In this document: piece after piece, positions 24,597-32,249 of the stretch | How positions within the stretch are numbered: position 1 is the stretch's first letter | How the letters are laid out: each line of letters starts with the position of its first letter | Assembly: GCA_964611645.1 (NCBI GenBank) | Contig: CAZTAO010000010.1 | Location: 59,507 to 123,506 of the forward strand | Length of the DNA stretch: 64,000 nucleotides | DNA from: CAZTAO01 sp964611645 | GTDB taxonomy: Bacteria > Armatimonadota > UBA5829 | Direction of reading: 5' to 3' | Program-made: the position numbers and the translations under genes | The notes under the pieces: generated by a model | Seen by the model: the letters and a program-made list of their open reading frames with translations, nothing else | What the model was told of the DNA's origin: nothing | Database searches by the model: none

Positions 24597-25684
24597 TGGC
24601 TTACCGCCGCAACCAGATCCGTCACTTGCGCGCGTGTGCCGGTGGTGCAATAGATGATCTTGTTGGACTTGAGTTCGGCGTGGACTGCCTTGGCTGTCTC
24701 GGGGCTGGCGTCCATCCAGATGCCTTTGCCCTTGGCCAGGATGCGCTTGTAGAGTTCGAGCCAATAGGGGCCGTTGGGCTGGTTGCCGTCGCCGGGGACC
24801 CACTGGATCGCGTTGATCTTGGGGATGGAGAGCAGATCATCCAGGTGGGCGACCGCGTCGGGGCCGTCAAGGTGGTAGATGCTGCAGTCACAGAAAGATG
24901 CTTCCTCATCGATAGCCGGTATTACGAACTTGCGCGCCATTTCCGGGCTTAGGAGGCAGATGTAGTCGCTGGCGAGAGCCTGGAAAAGCTTGGTGCTGTA
25001 GGCGGGCATCCAGGAGGTGGTGCCGGTGGCGTTCATGTTGCCCAGCTTCTGGAACCTGGTCATCAGTTCCCTGTATATGCCCACGGTCTGGTCGATGGCC
25101 ATCTTGGCAAGCTCCGGCTTCTCGATCATATCGAAACAGAAGTTCTCCGGCCCGCGCATGGCTATGAGGGTGTCGAGGTTGCTGTGGAAGTCCAGATGGC
25201 CGACCACAAACCGCCCGTCCGCAACCTCTGCCAGGGTGGAGATGAACTTTCCCATCGCCACCAGCATCGGTTCCGAATCATCGAGTGCGAGAGGAGGAAT
25301 ATCTTCAAGCTCCTTCTCAAGCGGCATCGACCAGCAGGTGGAGCGGCTGTCCGGCGAGTACTCTATCTTCACCCCCAGAAACGCCGCGAACTGGTCCGGC
25401 CCGAATGATGGGGAGTAGTAGGGCACGCCGTCGCCGACGTAGTCCTGGCTCCGCTGGAACATCTTGAGCAGGTTCTGCGCGATCTTGCGGAAATCGGCGT
25501 TCGGGTAGACCGGGTAATCCGGGTACAGCGACTCGGAATCGGACTCCGCCTGAGCGCCAAGAACCGGATCAGTGATCCCACCCCATATCATAGGCCGGTC
25601 CGACTCCCCCGCCCAAAACGCTTCCCACCTCTTCGCCACATCAGCCATATCCGGCCGAAGCAGCTTTGTTCCAACTTGGTTCAA
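24593..25684 (-). CDS. Uroporphyrinogen decarboxylase-family protein (not HemE)
   Basis: 363 residues from TTG 25684, with GGAGGA five bases upstream. The protein has the UroD/MtaA TIM-barrel style, for example GHLDFHSNLDTLIAMRGPENFCFDMIEKPEL and YHLDGPDAVAHLDDLL (cited by segment). The family includes corrinoid-dependent methyltransferases as well as heme enzymes. The usual HemE N-terminal signature is absent, so heme synthesis is unlikely. It overlaps the PAP2 gene at its end. A second, different family member lies at 31191-32249. Confidence 0.82.
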   Translation of the reverse strand: MNQVGTKLLRPDMADVAKRWEAFWAGESDRPMIWGGITDPVLGAQAESDSESLYPDYPVYPNADFRKIAQNLLKMFQRSQDYVGDGVPYYSPSFGPDQFAAFLGVKIEYSPDSRSTCWSMPLEKELEDIPPLALDDSEPMLVAMGKFISTLAEVADGRFVVGHLDFHSNLDTLIAMRGPENFCFDMIEKPELAKMAIDQTVGIYRELMTRFQKLGNMNATGTTSWMPAYSTKLFQALASDYICLLSPEMARKFVIPAIDEEASFCDCSIYHLDGPDAVAHLDDLLSIPKINAIQWVPGDGNQPNGPYWLELYKRILAKGKGIWMDASPETAKAVHAELKSNKIIYCTTGTRAQVTDLVAAVSH

Positions 25685-25728
25685 TGGTTGTCCTCCAACT
25701 CACGATGGCTATACGATGGTCGTACGAT

Positions 25729-25848
25729 GGTCAGGGACATGCTGTCCCTGACCTGATACCCGGGCATGTTGCCCGCGAAAATGTGTGTCGGCAGAATGGG
25801 GCGGACAACATGTCCGCAGAACCGGGTCAAGGATAGCATATCCTTGAC
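25729..25848. repeat. Array of four perfect hairpins
   Basis: Four short palindromes stand in a 120-base gap: 25729-25753 (arms GGTCAGGGACA), 25761-25775 (arms CGGGCA), 25801-25817 (arms GCGGACA) and 25826-25848 (arms GTCAAGGATA). The loops are two to five bases, and three contain CATG or ATGC-like centres. The arms differ in sequence but share structure, so they are not simple copies. They lie between the UroD-like gene and the peroxiredoxin gene. Confidence 0.7.
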
Positions 25849-25899
25849 CATCAGTGGTCTTTCGCGCTTTTCGTCCGTTTCGCGTCCTTCGCGATTCTG

Positions 25900-26367
25900 C
25901 TACCCTAAGCTCTTCACGGCCTCCAGCACCTCATCCACGTGTCCGTCCACTTTGACCTTCGGCCATATCTGGCGGATGATTCCCTGCTTGTCTATCAGGA
26001 AAGTGGTCCGCTCGACCCCTAGAAAGGTCTTGCCATACATGCTCTTCTCTTTGAAGACTCCGTAGGCGTTGGTGACTGTTTTGGGTTCATCGGAGAGCAG
26101 CGGGAAGGGCAGATGGTATTTCTCGGCAAACTTCTCGTGGCTCTTTACGCTGTCTATGCTTACTCCCAGTATCGCCGCGCCGGCTTTGTCGAAGTCCCCC
26201 TGCACATCGCGGAACGAACACGCTTCCTTGGTGCAGCCGGGGGTGTCGTCCTTGGGGTAGAAATACAGGACCACATTCTTTGAGCCGAGGTAGTCCGCAA
26301 GAGATATGGTCTTGCCGCCGATGGTAGGCAGCGAAAACTCCGGGGCCTTGTCTCCAACTTTCAACAT
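25900..26367 (-). CDS. bcp: Thiol peroxidase of the Bcp/PrxQ peroxiredoxin family
   Basis: 155 residues, the usual length. The peroxidatic motif is PGCTKEAC, with Cys 45 and resolving Cys 50 as in atypical two-cysteine PrxQ. The upstream YFYPKDDTPGC context and the later FLGVERTTFLIDKQGIIR are conserved. It reduces hydroperoxides using thioredoxin-like donors in the cytoplasm. In an anaerobe it would be part of oxygen defence. It stands alone on the minus strand. Confidence 0.95.
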   Translation of the reverse strand: MLKVGDKAPEFSLPTIGGKTISLADYLGSKNVVLYFYPKDDTPGCTKEACSFRDVQGDFDKAGAAILGVSIDSVKSHEKFAEKYHLPFPLLSDEPKTVTNAYGVFKEKSMYGKTFLGVERTTFLIDKQGIIRQIWPKVKVDGHVDEVLEAVKSLG

Positions 26368-26424
26368 AGCGATTCCTCCTGGTGGCGTTCACTTCTCAGG
26401 ATATGTTACCCACTGGAGCCGAAA

Positions 26425-26454
26425 AGCAGATTCCTCACTGGCGTTCGGAATGAC
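26425..26454. repeat. Half copy of the GGAATGAC/GCAGATTCCTC element
   Basis: AGCAGATTCCTC...TTCGGAATGAC matches the right half of the palindrome at 27119-27201. A short CTGTCGACCGACGACC stretch follows at 26467-26482. Confidence 0.6.
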
Positions 26455-26495
26455 AACCGACTGATGACTGTCGACCGACGACCCCACAGTCCGAT

Positions 26496-27053
26496 CTACT
26501 CCGGCATCAGGAAGCCTATTGTGCCGTTGCGGACTCTTTGGTCGACCTCGAACGCGAGCATCCCGACCGCAGACTTCCCCGGGGCTAGTGCGAAGCTTAC
26601 TGGCGGGACCTTGCCGCCCAGCGCTATCAGGGCCTTGTAGCTAGCGCCATTGTCGGCGACCAGCCCGAGGTCCATCGCGACAACGTAGATCTTCTCGGTC
26701 TTGCTTGTGTTGGTTGCCCTGACCTTCACCGACACATACTTCTTCCCCAGACCCGCATACGACCCCTGGATGCCCTCACCAACCTGCGGCGCTTCATTCC
26801 ACTCGAGGATATCGAAGCGGATGGCTTTGGACTTCTCGTTGATCCAATCCTTCTCGGCCTTGGCCATCACGGGGCTGTCGACTATGCTCTGCCTGGGCCG
26901 GGCAATAGTTGGCCCGGTTGGCCGGTTGACCAGGTATGTCCACACGCCCAGCGCAACCAGCACGGCCACCACCACAATGCTCAGCACGTTCATACGGGCG
27001 GCTTTGCGCTCCGCCTCTTCCTCGGCTAACCGTTTCTCATCACTATGTCGCAA
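26496..27053 (-). CDS. Membrane-anchored DUF4352-like protein
   Basis: 185 residues from TTG 27053 (MRHSDEKRLAEEEAERKAAR), with GGGAGG five bases upstream. A basic, charged cytoplasmic leader precedes one membrane helix (NVLSIVVVAVLVALGVWTYL). A soluble Ig-like domain follows (YVSVKVRATNTSKTEKIYVVAM ... GKSAVGMLAFEV) and fits DUF4352/TRF2-like secreted domains. The function is unknown. A palindromic element lies directly upstream. Confidence 0.65.
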   Translation of the reverse strand: MRHSDEKRLAEEEAERKAARMNVLSIVVVAVLVALGVWTYLVNRPTGPTIARPRQSIVDSPVMAKAEKDWINEKSKAIRFDILEWNEAPQVGEGIQGSYAGLGKKYVSVKVRATNTSKTEKIYVVAMDLGLVADNGASYKALIALGGKVPPVSFALAPGKSAVGMLAFEVDQRVRNGTIGFLMPE

Positions 27054-27090
27054 CGAAACCTCCCTGGCCGGCTTTGCCGGGACCAAAATC

Positions 27091-27249
27091 AATCACGAAA
27101 ACCCGAAAAGGATGGATTGTCATTCCGAGCTTGCGAGGAATCTGCTTTTCGAAACCTATGGGATCAACAGCAGATTCCTCGTCGTTCCTCCTCGGAATGA
27201 CAGAGGTAAGCATGTTTTCGTGTCTTCTCCCTTTCGTGTTTTCGTGATT
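27091..27249. repeat. Nested inverted-repeat element
   Basis: The outer arms AATCACGAAAACCCGAAAAG (27091-27110) and its near-inverse (27229-27249) enclose an inner inverted repeat. The inner left arm is 27119-27146 (GTCATTCCGAG...GAGGAATCTGCT) and the right arm is 27167-27201. There is no coding capacity. Its size and symmetry recall a MITE-like or REP-type element; halves of the inner arm occur at 3547-3573 and 26425-26454. Confidence 0.75.
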
Positions 27250-27257
27250 AGAGTTCT

Positions 27258-28367
27258 CTATAGTCCTATCCGAGCACATTCTATCATAGTTGCTTCCGGC
27301 GCGCCCCGGTAGTATATCGCCATAACCTCATTGTCGCTGATCTTTGAGCCCGAGGCCAGGCCGTAGGACCACTTGAACTGCTGCGCCAGGTTGTCGGTGA
27401 GATTAGCGGCGTTTTGAATTGGCATTTCGTGCTTGTAGACCACCATCTCTTCCAGCCATGACTCGCCCAAATCCTCGGAGTAGTATGCCTTGATGGCGGC
27501 ATCTCCATAGCGGTCGATGAGCAGCAGGAGGAGCCTGTCGCCGCCCAGATACACCGGCCAAGGCTGGCCGTCCAGACCCGTTCCCACCGGCTCACCCGGC
27601 CAGGTCGCTCCGCCGTCTATACTGAGTTTCCGCCGGGCCTCGACTTCCCTGCCTACTTCACCGTCAAAGAGCCAGTAGAAGTCCACGCAGCGGTTGCCCT
27701 CGGCGCAGATCGGGCGATGGTCCCAGTAGAGGTAGCGGTTGGTGGGGTCGTGGGCGGTGATTACCACCTCATCCCACGTCGCGCCGTCGTTCTTGGACAC
27801 CAGGCACGCCGCATACTGCTGCCAGACCCCGGTATCATCCCAGCTCTTCTGTGTCTCAAAAGGCAGGAGCAGGCGGCCATCGGTGGCGCGCTGGATGTAG
27901 TTGGAGGGGTTGGTGGGATACTGGCTGAGGTCGCCTGCGCTCAGGATACGAGGCTCAGACCAGGTGTGGCCGCCATCCAATGACTCGCTCAAGCCCAGAT
28001 ACATAGGGATGCTCCCCTCGGTCTCGGGGTTGTAAAGAGGCAGGCCCTGGGTCTTGGTTCGGTCGGCGACAAGGAGCGATGCCAGTATCCTGCCGGGGGA
28101 AACTTCGGTGACGTAAGCGATATTCACTGTCCACAGCTTAGGCGCGCTCCAGCTTCGGAACGGCTCAACAGGCTTCGCCCAGGTCTTGCCCATATCGCTG
28201 GAGCCGGAAACCAGCATCGAGCAGTCCGAGTGGTGCTTGTTGATCCCCACCTGCCAGGTGGCGACCAGGTTACCCGACTGGAGCTTACAGATCGCCGGAA
28301 ACGCAGCAAGTGAACCTCGGGAAGATTGCGCGCCGTCGAAGATGACGGTCTTGTCTAGGATACGCAT
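27258..28367 (-). CDS. Cytosolic sialidase/BNR-propeller protein
   Basis: 369 residues without a signal peptide. Five Asp boxes mark a beta-propeller: SDMGKTW, SLDGGHTW, SKNDGATW, SIDGGATW and SEDLGESW. A YWDHRPICAEGNRCVDFYW segment resembles the active-site side of sialidase-like hydrolases. It is related in fold, not in close sequence, to the secreted pair at 1-2735. The substrate could be a sialic or other acidic sugar; no transporter or sialic acid catabolism gene is nearby. Confidence 0.82.
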   Translation of the reverse strand: MRILDKTVIFDGAQSSRGSLAAFPAICKLQSGNLVATWQVGINKHHSDCSMLVSGSSDMGKTWAKPVEPFRSWSAPKLWTVNIAYVTEVSPGRILASLLVADRTKTQGLPLYNPETEGSIPMYLGLSESLDGGHTWSEPRILSAGDLSQYPTNPSNYIQRATDGRLLLPFETQKSWDDTGVWQQYAACLVSKNDGATWDEVVITAHDPTNRYLYWDHRPICAEGNRCVDFYWLFDGEVGREVEARRKLSIDGGATWPGEPVGTGLDGQPWPVYLGGDRLLLLLIDRYGDAAIKAYYSEDLGESWLEEMVVYKHEMPIQNAANLTDNLAQQFKWSYGLASGSKISDNEVMAIYYRGAPEATMIECARIGL

Positions 28368-28394
28368 GAATTACTTCACCTCATCCAGAAATGG

Positions 28395-28423
28395 TTGTCC
28401 AAGAACTCGAAATGCGGTATAAT
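28395..28423 (+). promoter_or_regulatory. Near-consensus promoter of the vapBC-like pair
   Basis: TTGTCC (28395-28400), a 17-base spacer and TATAAT (28418-28423). Transcription would begin near 28430, which rules out upstream start codons and supports ATG 28473 for the antitoxin. Confidence 0.75.
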
Positions 28424-28472
28424 GTCAGTGGATGTAACACTCCAACACGATCGATCAAAAAAAGGTAAAACG

Positions 28473-28703
28473 ATGATAGTTACCCCATCTTCGAAATGTC
28501 AGATCGTCATCCCCAAGGCCATTCGTGACAGCCTTGGCATTAAGCCAGGGCACCAACTCAGCATGACAGAGCGGGATGGGTCCATAGTAATCACGCCGGT
28601 ACCGGACGATCCCATCAGATATCTACGAGGCGTGCTGAAGCATAGACCGTCTCTCACACAGAAGTTGCTCGAGGAGCGGCGGAGAGACCTTGAGCACGAA
28701 TAG
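28473..28703 (+). CDS. vapB: AbrB/SpoVT-type antitoxin (VapB/MazE-like)
   Basis: 76 residues from ATG 28473, preceded by AAAGGT. The swapped-hairpin AbrB domain (SKCQIVIPKAIRDSLGIKPGHQLSMTE, cited by parts SKCQIVIPKAIRD and GIKPGHQL) is clear. A C-terminal toxin-binding helix follows (LTQKLLEERRRDLEHE). It overlaps the PIN toxin by 14 bases. The family binds its own promoter and neutralises the toxin. Confidence 0.88.
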   Translation: MIVTPSSKCQIVIPKAIRDSLGIKPGHQLSMTERDGSIVITPVPDDPIRYLRGVLKHRPSLTQKLLEERRRDLEHE

Positions 28704-29088
28704 ATACGTCCTGGACTCGTACGCTTTGCTCGCGCATATTCGCGAAGAGCAAAGCTGGGCGCGTGTGGAAGAATTATTCACGGACGCGCGATCCGGCGAT
28801 TGTCAGCTTCAAATGTGCGTCATCAATATGGCGGAAGTCCAGTACCAGATCATTCGCGAGAACTACCAAGTTGGACATATACTGGCCGCCGTCGAAGCTC
28901 TTCCGGTTCAACTTTCCTCCGCTGATGAACTCGTCCCAGCCGTAACAATGCTAAAAGCCGTATATTCGGTCTCACTCGCCGATTGCTTTGCAGTAGCCTT
29001 GGCACTAAAGCTCGATTGCCCTGTTGTGACGGGGGATCCGGAGTTCAGGAAGCTCGAAGAACTCATAGCCGTTGAGTGGCTGACCTAG
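28690..29088 (+). CDS. vapC: PIN-domain ribonuclease toxin (VapC family)
   Basis: 132 residues from TTG 28690. The four acidic PIN residues are present: Asp9 (VLDSYALLA), Glu49 (INMAEVQYQ), Asp98 (SLADCFAVALA) and Asp116 (VVTGDPEF). These coordinate magnesium for RNA cleavage. It is translated from within the antitoxin 3' end. Its stop lies two bases from the convergent accA stop. Confidence 0.92.
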   Translation: MSTNRYVLDSYALLAHIREEQSWARVEELFTDARSGDCQLQMCVINMAEVQYQIIRENYQVGHILAAVEALPVQLSSADELVPAVTMLKAVYSVSLADCFAVALALKLDCPVVTGDPEFRKLEELIAVEWLT

Positions 29089-29090
29089 CC

Positions 29091-30095
29091 CTACTCCCTC
29101 TCGCAGCTCACCGCATCCGTCCCTGCTATTTCCGCATAGACTCCCATTGCCTTGAACTTCCGGTACCTGGCTTCCAGGAGTTCCTCTGTGCTCATTGCGG
29201 AAAGCTCATCGAAATGCCTTATCAGGGCCGACTTGATGGCTTGGGCTGTGAGGTCGAGATTGCGGTGAGCGCCGCCGAGCGGTTCGGGGATGACCTCATC
29301 CACCACTCCCAGGCTCAGTGCCTCGTGGCTGGTGATCTTCAGCGCCACTGCGGCGTCTTTTGCCTTGGTGGGGTCGCGCCAGAGGATCGCCGCGCAGCCT
29401 TCGGGCGGGATGACTGAGTAAACAGAGTTCTCCAGCATCAGTACCCTGTCTGCCACAGCTATCCCAATCGCTCCACCGCTGCCGCCCTCGCCCAGCACTA
29501 TCGCAACAATTGGAGTCTCCAAAACCGACATCTCCATCATGTTGCGGGCGATGGCTTCGCTGATGCCGCGCTCTTCCGCGCCCACGCTGCAGTCGGCGGC
29601 GGGGGTATCTACAAACGAGATCACGGGCCGGTGGAACTTCTCCCCCAGCCTCATAATCCGCATGGCTTTCCGGTAGCCCTCCGGCTTTGCGCTGCCGAAG
29701 TTGCGGAACTGCCTCTCCTTGAGGTCTCGCCCCTTCTGCTGGCCGATGAATACCACCTGCCTGCCGTCCAGCTCAGCCACTCCCCCGACCATCGCGTGGT
29801 CATCGGAGTAGAGCCGGTCGCCGTGGATTTCGGTGTAATCATCGAATATCACGCCTGCGTAGTCCAGTGTATAGGGTCTGCGGGGATGCCTGGCGAGAAG
29901 GGTTCGGTCCCAGGAGCCGAGGTTTGAGAATATCTCTTTGAGCAGGCGGTCGCGGTCGGCCTCCAGTGATTCCACATCCGCAGTATGGTCTTCGCCGCGA
30001 GCCTGTGAAAGCCGCTTTATCTCGGCGATCTGCTCGTCGAGTTGGGTTATGGGCTTCTCGAAGTCAAGAACGCTCCATTTCTCACTCTTGCTCAT
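29091..30095 (-). CDS. accA: Acetyl-CoA carboxylase carboxyltransferase subunit alpha
   Basis: 334 residues from ATG 30095 (MSKSEKWSVLDFEKPITQLDEQ); longer frames run into accD. The crotonase-type core is clear: GDRLYSDDHAMVGGVAELDGR, GRPVISFVDTPAADCSVGAEERG (by parts VISFVDTPAAD and GAEERG), and GEGGSGGAIGIAVADRVLMLENSVYSVI (by parts GEGGSGGAIG and ENSVYSVI). With AccD it transfers carboxyl from biotin to acetyl-CoA, the first step of fatty acid synthesis. It overlaps the accD 3' end by 14 bases. accB and accC are not in the window. Confidence 0.97.
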   Translation of the reverse strand: MSKSEKWSVLDFEKPITQLDEQIAEIKRLSQARGEDHTADVESLEADRDRLLKEIFSNLGSWDRTLLARHPRRPYTLDYAGVIFDDYTEIHGDRLYSDDHAMVGGVAELDGRQVVFIGQQKGRDLKERQFRNFGSAKPEGYRKAMRIMRLGEKFHRPVISFVDTPAADCSVGAEERGISEAIARNMMEMSVLETPIVAIVLGEGGSGGAIGIAVADRVLMLENSVYSVIPPEGCAAILWRDPTKAKDAAVALKITSHEALSLGVVDEVIPEPLGGAHRNLDLTAQAIKSALIRHFDELSAMSTEELLEARYRKFKAMGVYAEIAGTDAVSCERE

Positions 30096-30948
30096 CGCGC
30101 ACCCCCAGGCAGAAAGTAAGCAGTTTGACCAGAGTCGGCTTGAGTTCTCTTCTGGGCACGACTGCGTCAACCATCCCGTGCTCAAGCTGGAACTCGGCCC
30201 GCTGGAAGTTGTCCGGCCTGTGGATCACACCGGCCTGCTGCGCCACCCTGGCGCCCGCGAACCCGATCAATGCGCCCGGCTCCGCAAGGATGAAGTCACC
30301 AACCGAGGCATAGCTCGCGTGGACTCCGGCGGTGGTGGGATCGGTGAGGACAACTATATATGGCAGCCCGGCTTTGTGGAGCCTTGCGCAGGCGGCCGTG
30401 GTCTTGGCCATCTGCATCAGCGAGAGTATGCCTTCCTGCATCCGGGCGCCGCCGGAGGTGGTAAACATAATCACCGGCAGGCCCTTGCTTACGGCGCACT
30501 CTATCGCGCGGACGATCTTCTCGCCCACGACGCCGCCCATGCTGCCGCCCATAAAGCTGAAGTCCGCGACTCCCAGCGCCACCTGGAACTCACCGACCTC
30601 CGCGATACCTGTAATGATAGCTTCATTCAACCCGGAGGAGGCCCTGCCCTTGGCGATCTTGGCATCGTATTCCGGGAAATCCAGCGGGTTCACGGGGACA
30701 AGGTTGCCGTCGAGTTCCTTGAATGCGCCGTCATCGGCTGTGACGCCTATCCGTTCCCACGCGCTGAGTCGGTAATGGTATGAGCATTTCCCGCACACGC
30801 GCAGGTTCTTTTCCAGTTCTTTGTTGAACAGGATTTCGCCACATCCCGGGCATTTTGTCCAAAGGCCATCGGGCAGAGCGTCAACGCTCTTCCTGGCGGC
30901 TCTGCGAGCCGAACCCGACCCCAAATCAAACAGGGGGCTAGCAGCCAT
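30082..30948 (-). CDS. accD: Acetyl-CoA carboxylase carboxyltransferase subunit beta
   Basis: 288 residues from ATG 30948, with GAGGT upstream. An N-terminal zinc ribbon (CPGC ... CGKC) is followed by the crotonase fold with FTTSGGARMQEGILSLMQMAKT (by parts TTSGGARMQEG and LMQMAKT) and DPTTAGVHASYASVGD. It forms the alpha2beta2 carboxyltransferase with AccA, which follows directly and overlaps. Gene order accD-accA is common in Firmicutes-like bacteria. Confidence 0.97.
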   Translation of the reverse strand: MAASPLFDLGSGSARRAARKSVDALPDGLWTKCPGCGEILFNKELEKNLRVCGKCSYHYRLSAWERIGVTADDGAFKELDGNLVPVNPLDFPEYDAKIAKGRASSGLNEAIITGIAEVGEFQVALGVADFSFMGGSMGGVVGEKIVRAIECAVSKGLPVIMFTTSGGARMQEGILSLMQMAKTTAACARLHKAGLPYIVVLTDPTTAGVHASYASVGDFILAEPGALIGFAGARVAQQAGVIHRPDNFQRAEFQLEHGMVDAVVPRRELKPTLVKLLTFCLGVRDEQE

Positions 30949-31077
30949 ACGCCTGTTACCTCCATTAGCACTTCGCCAACTCACCGCAGACACGCGGATT
31001 TGGCGATGCTTGTGTGACAGTCATTATACCAGAATGAACGGCATTGATGGTATTTATGGGGTGGCGGAATGTGGGAG

Positions 31078-31170
31078 GGATAGGACAAATAGGACAAATA
31101 CGACATATACGACGAACGGTTTCGACTCCGCTCAACCGGCGATGCCCGTTGGTTGAGCGGAGTCGAAACC
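31078..31170. repeat. Tandem TAGGACAAA units and a perfect 20-base inverted repeat
   Basis: Short ATAGGACAAA/ACGACATATA iterations (31079-31112) lead into GGTTTCGACTCCGCTCAACC (31118-31137). This is exactly inverted at 31151-31170 around a 13-base loop. It lies in the gap between accD and the UroD-like gene, with no T run, so it is more repeat than terminator. Confidence 0.75.
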
Positions 31171-31190
31171 AACCTAATCTCGCACTGCAA

Positions 31191-32249
31191 TTACCTCACC
31201 GCCAATTCTTCGTATACCTCATTATAGTAGAGCGCGTTCTCTACTGGGGTGTTGGGGGGGATGTGGTTGCCTACGGCCATGAAGAAGCCGGGGCAGCTTT
31301 TTCCTATATCCATGCACCGCTGCACTTCCCGCCGGATGTCCTCTTTTGTGCCTGAGAGCAGAATCCTCGTGTCCGCGTTGCCGATGAACACGTGGGTCTT
31401 GCCATACTTCCGGGCTATGTAATTCATATCCACACTTGGCTCCAGAACAAACCCATGCACGCCACAGTCCGCGATGTCGTCGATGAACTCGGTGTAGGTG
31501 CCGTCGGATGTGAACAACACCCGCTTCCCGCTCTCAATCACCGGCTCGAAGTTGCGTTTGAAGACCGGGAATAGGAACTTGCGGTACCAGTCCGGGTGGA
31601 AGATGGCGCCGTTGGTCCAGACCATGTCATCGTGCAGCATCACCACCGGCACGTCCGCATCCGCCAGCGCCAGATAATACCGCCTGATCCAGGTTCCATA
31701 ACGCGTCACTGCCTCGCCGAAGCCCTGCTGGTCGATGCCTGCCGCCAGCAGGAGGAGATCCCAGCCGAAGATGTCTATGAATGCCGATATTCCCGATACA
31801 TATATGCCGGTCATGTTCACGGCGTCGGGGAATGCGGCGCAGCGGTCTTTGTAGCATGTCTCGAAGAAGCGCACTATCTCAGAGCGGTCCCTCTCGCCGA
31901 ACATCTCCCACGGGTCGAAGTTCAGAACCTCTTCAGGCTCGGTGAACGGGTGGCTGATGTTGTTGCGGAAGTCCACCCCGCCCTGCATATACTCCGCGTG
32001 GCCCATGGATGTGACTTTGTCCCCGAATATGCCGCCGAAGATGTCGGTCGCCCAGATCATGTCATAGTTCCAAGCCTTCACAAACGCCCTCGAAGCCGCA
32101 GTCCGATCTTCCTCCGGGCTGGCATAGTTGACCGGCAGGCCGGTCACGGCGCGGACCAGGTCCCAGTGGAAGTCTGCGGAAAACTCCGTGCGGGGAACCC
32201 TCGGGGGCGTCTCCAGATGCATCGCTGCCCAGCCGTCCTGGAAAGACAT
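31191..32249 (-). CDS. Uroporphyrinogen decarboxylase-family protein, second type
   Basis: 352 residues. The UroD/MtaA-type barrel is suggested by VVMLHDDMVWTNGAIFHPDWYRKF (by parts LHDDMVWTNG and HPDWYRKF), GKTHVFIGNADTRILLSG and FFMAVGNHIPPNTPVENALYY (by parts GNADTRILLSG and GNHIPPNTPVEN). HemE-specific N-terminal residues are absent. It starts on the last base of the upstream ceramidase-like stop (TAATG), so the two genes are coupled. It may be a methyltransferase or unknown catabolic enzyme. Confidence 0.82.
   Translation of the reverse strand: MSFQDGWAAMHLETPPRVPRTEFSADFHWDLVRAVTGLPVNYASPEEDRTAASRAFVKAWNYDMIWATDIFGGIFGDKVTSMGHAEYMQGGVDFRNNISHPFTEPEEVLNFDPWEMFGERDRSEIVRFFETCYKDRCAAFPDAVNMTGIYVSGISAFIDIFGWDLLLLAAGIDQQGFGEAVTRYGTWIRRYYLALADADVPVVMLHDDMVWTNGAIFHPDWYRKFLFPVFKRNFEPVIESGKRVLFTSDGTYTEFIDDIADCGVHGFVLEPSVDMNYIARKYGKTHVFIGNADTRILLSGTKEDIRREVQRCMDIGKSCPGFFMAVGNHIPPNTPVENALYYNEVYEELAVR

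Noticed and set aside
24593..32249. Assigning the UroD-like proteins as HemE
   Set aside because: The HemE N-terminal substrate signature is absent in both, they differ strongly from each other, and no heme genes are nearby.
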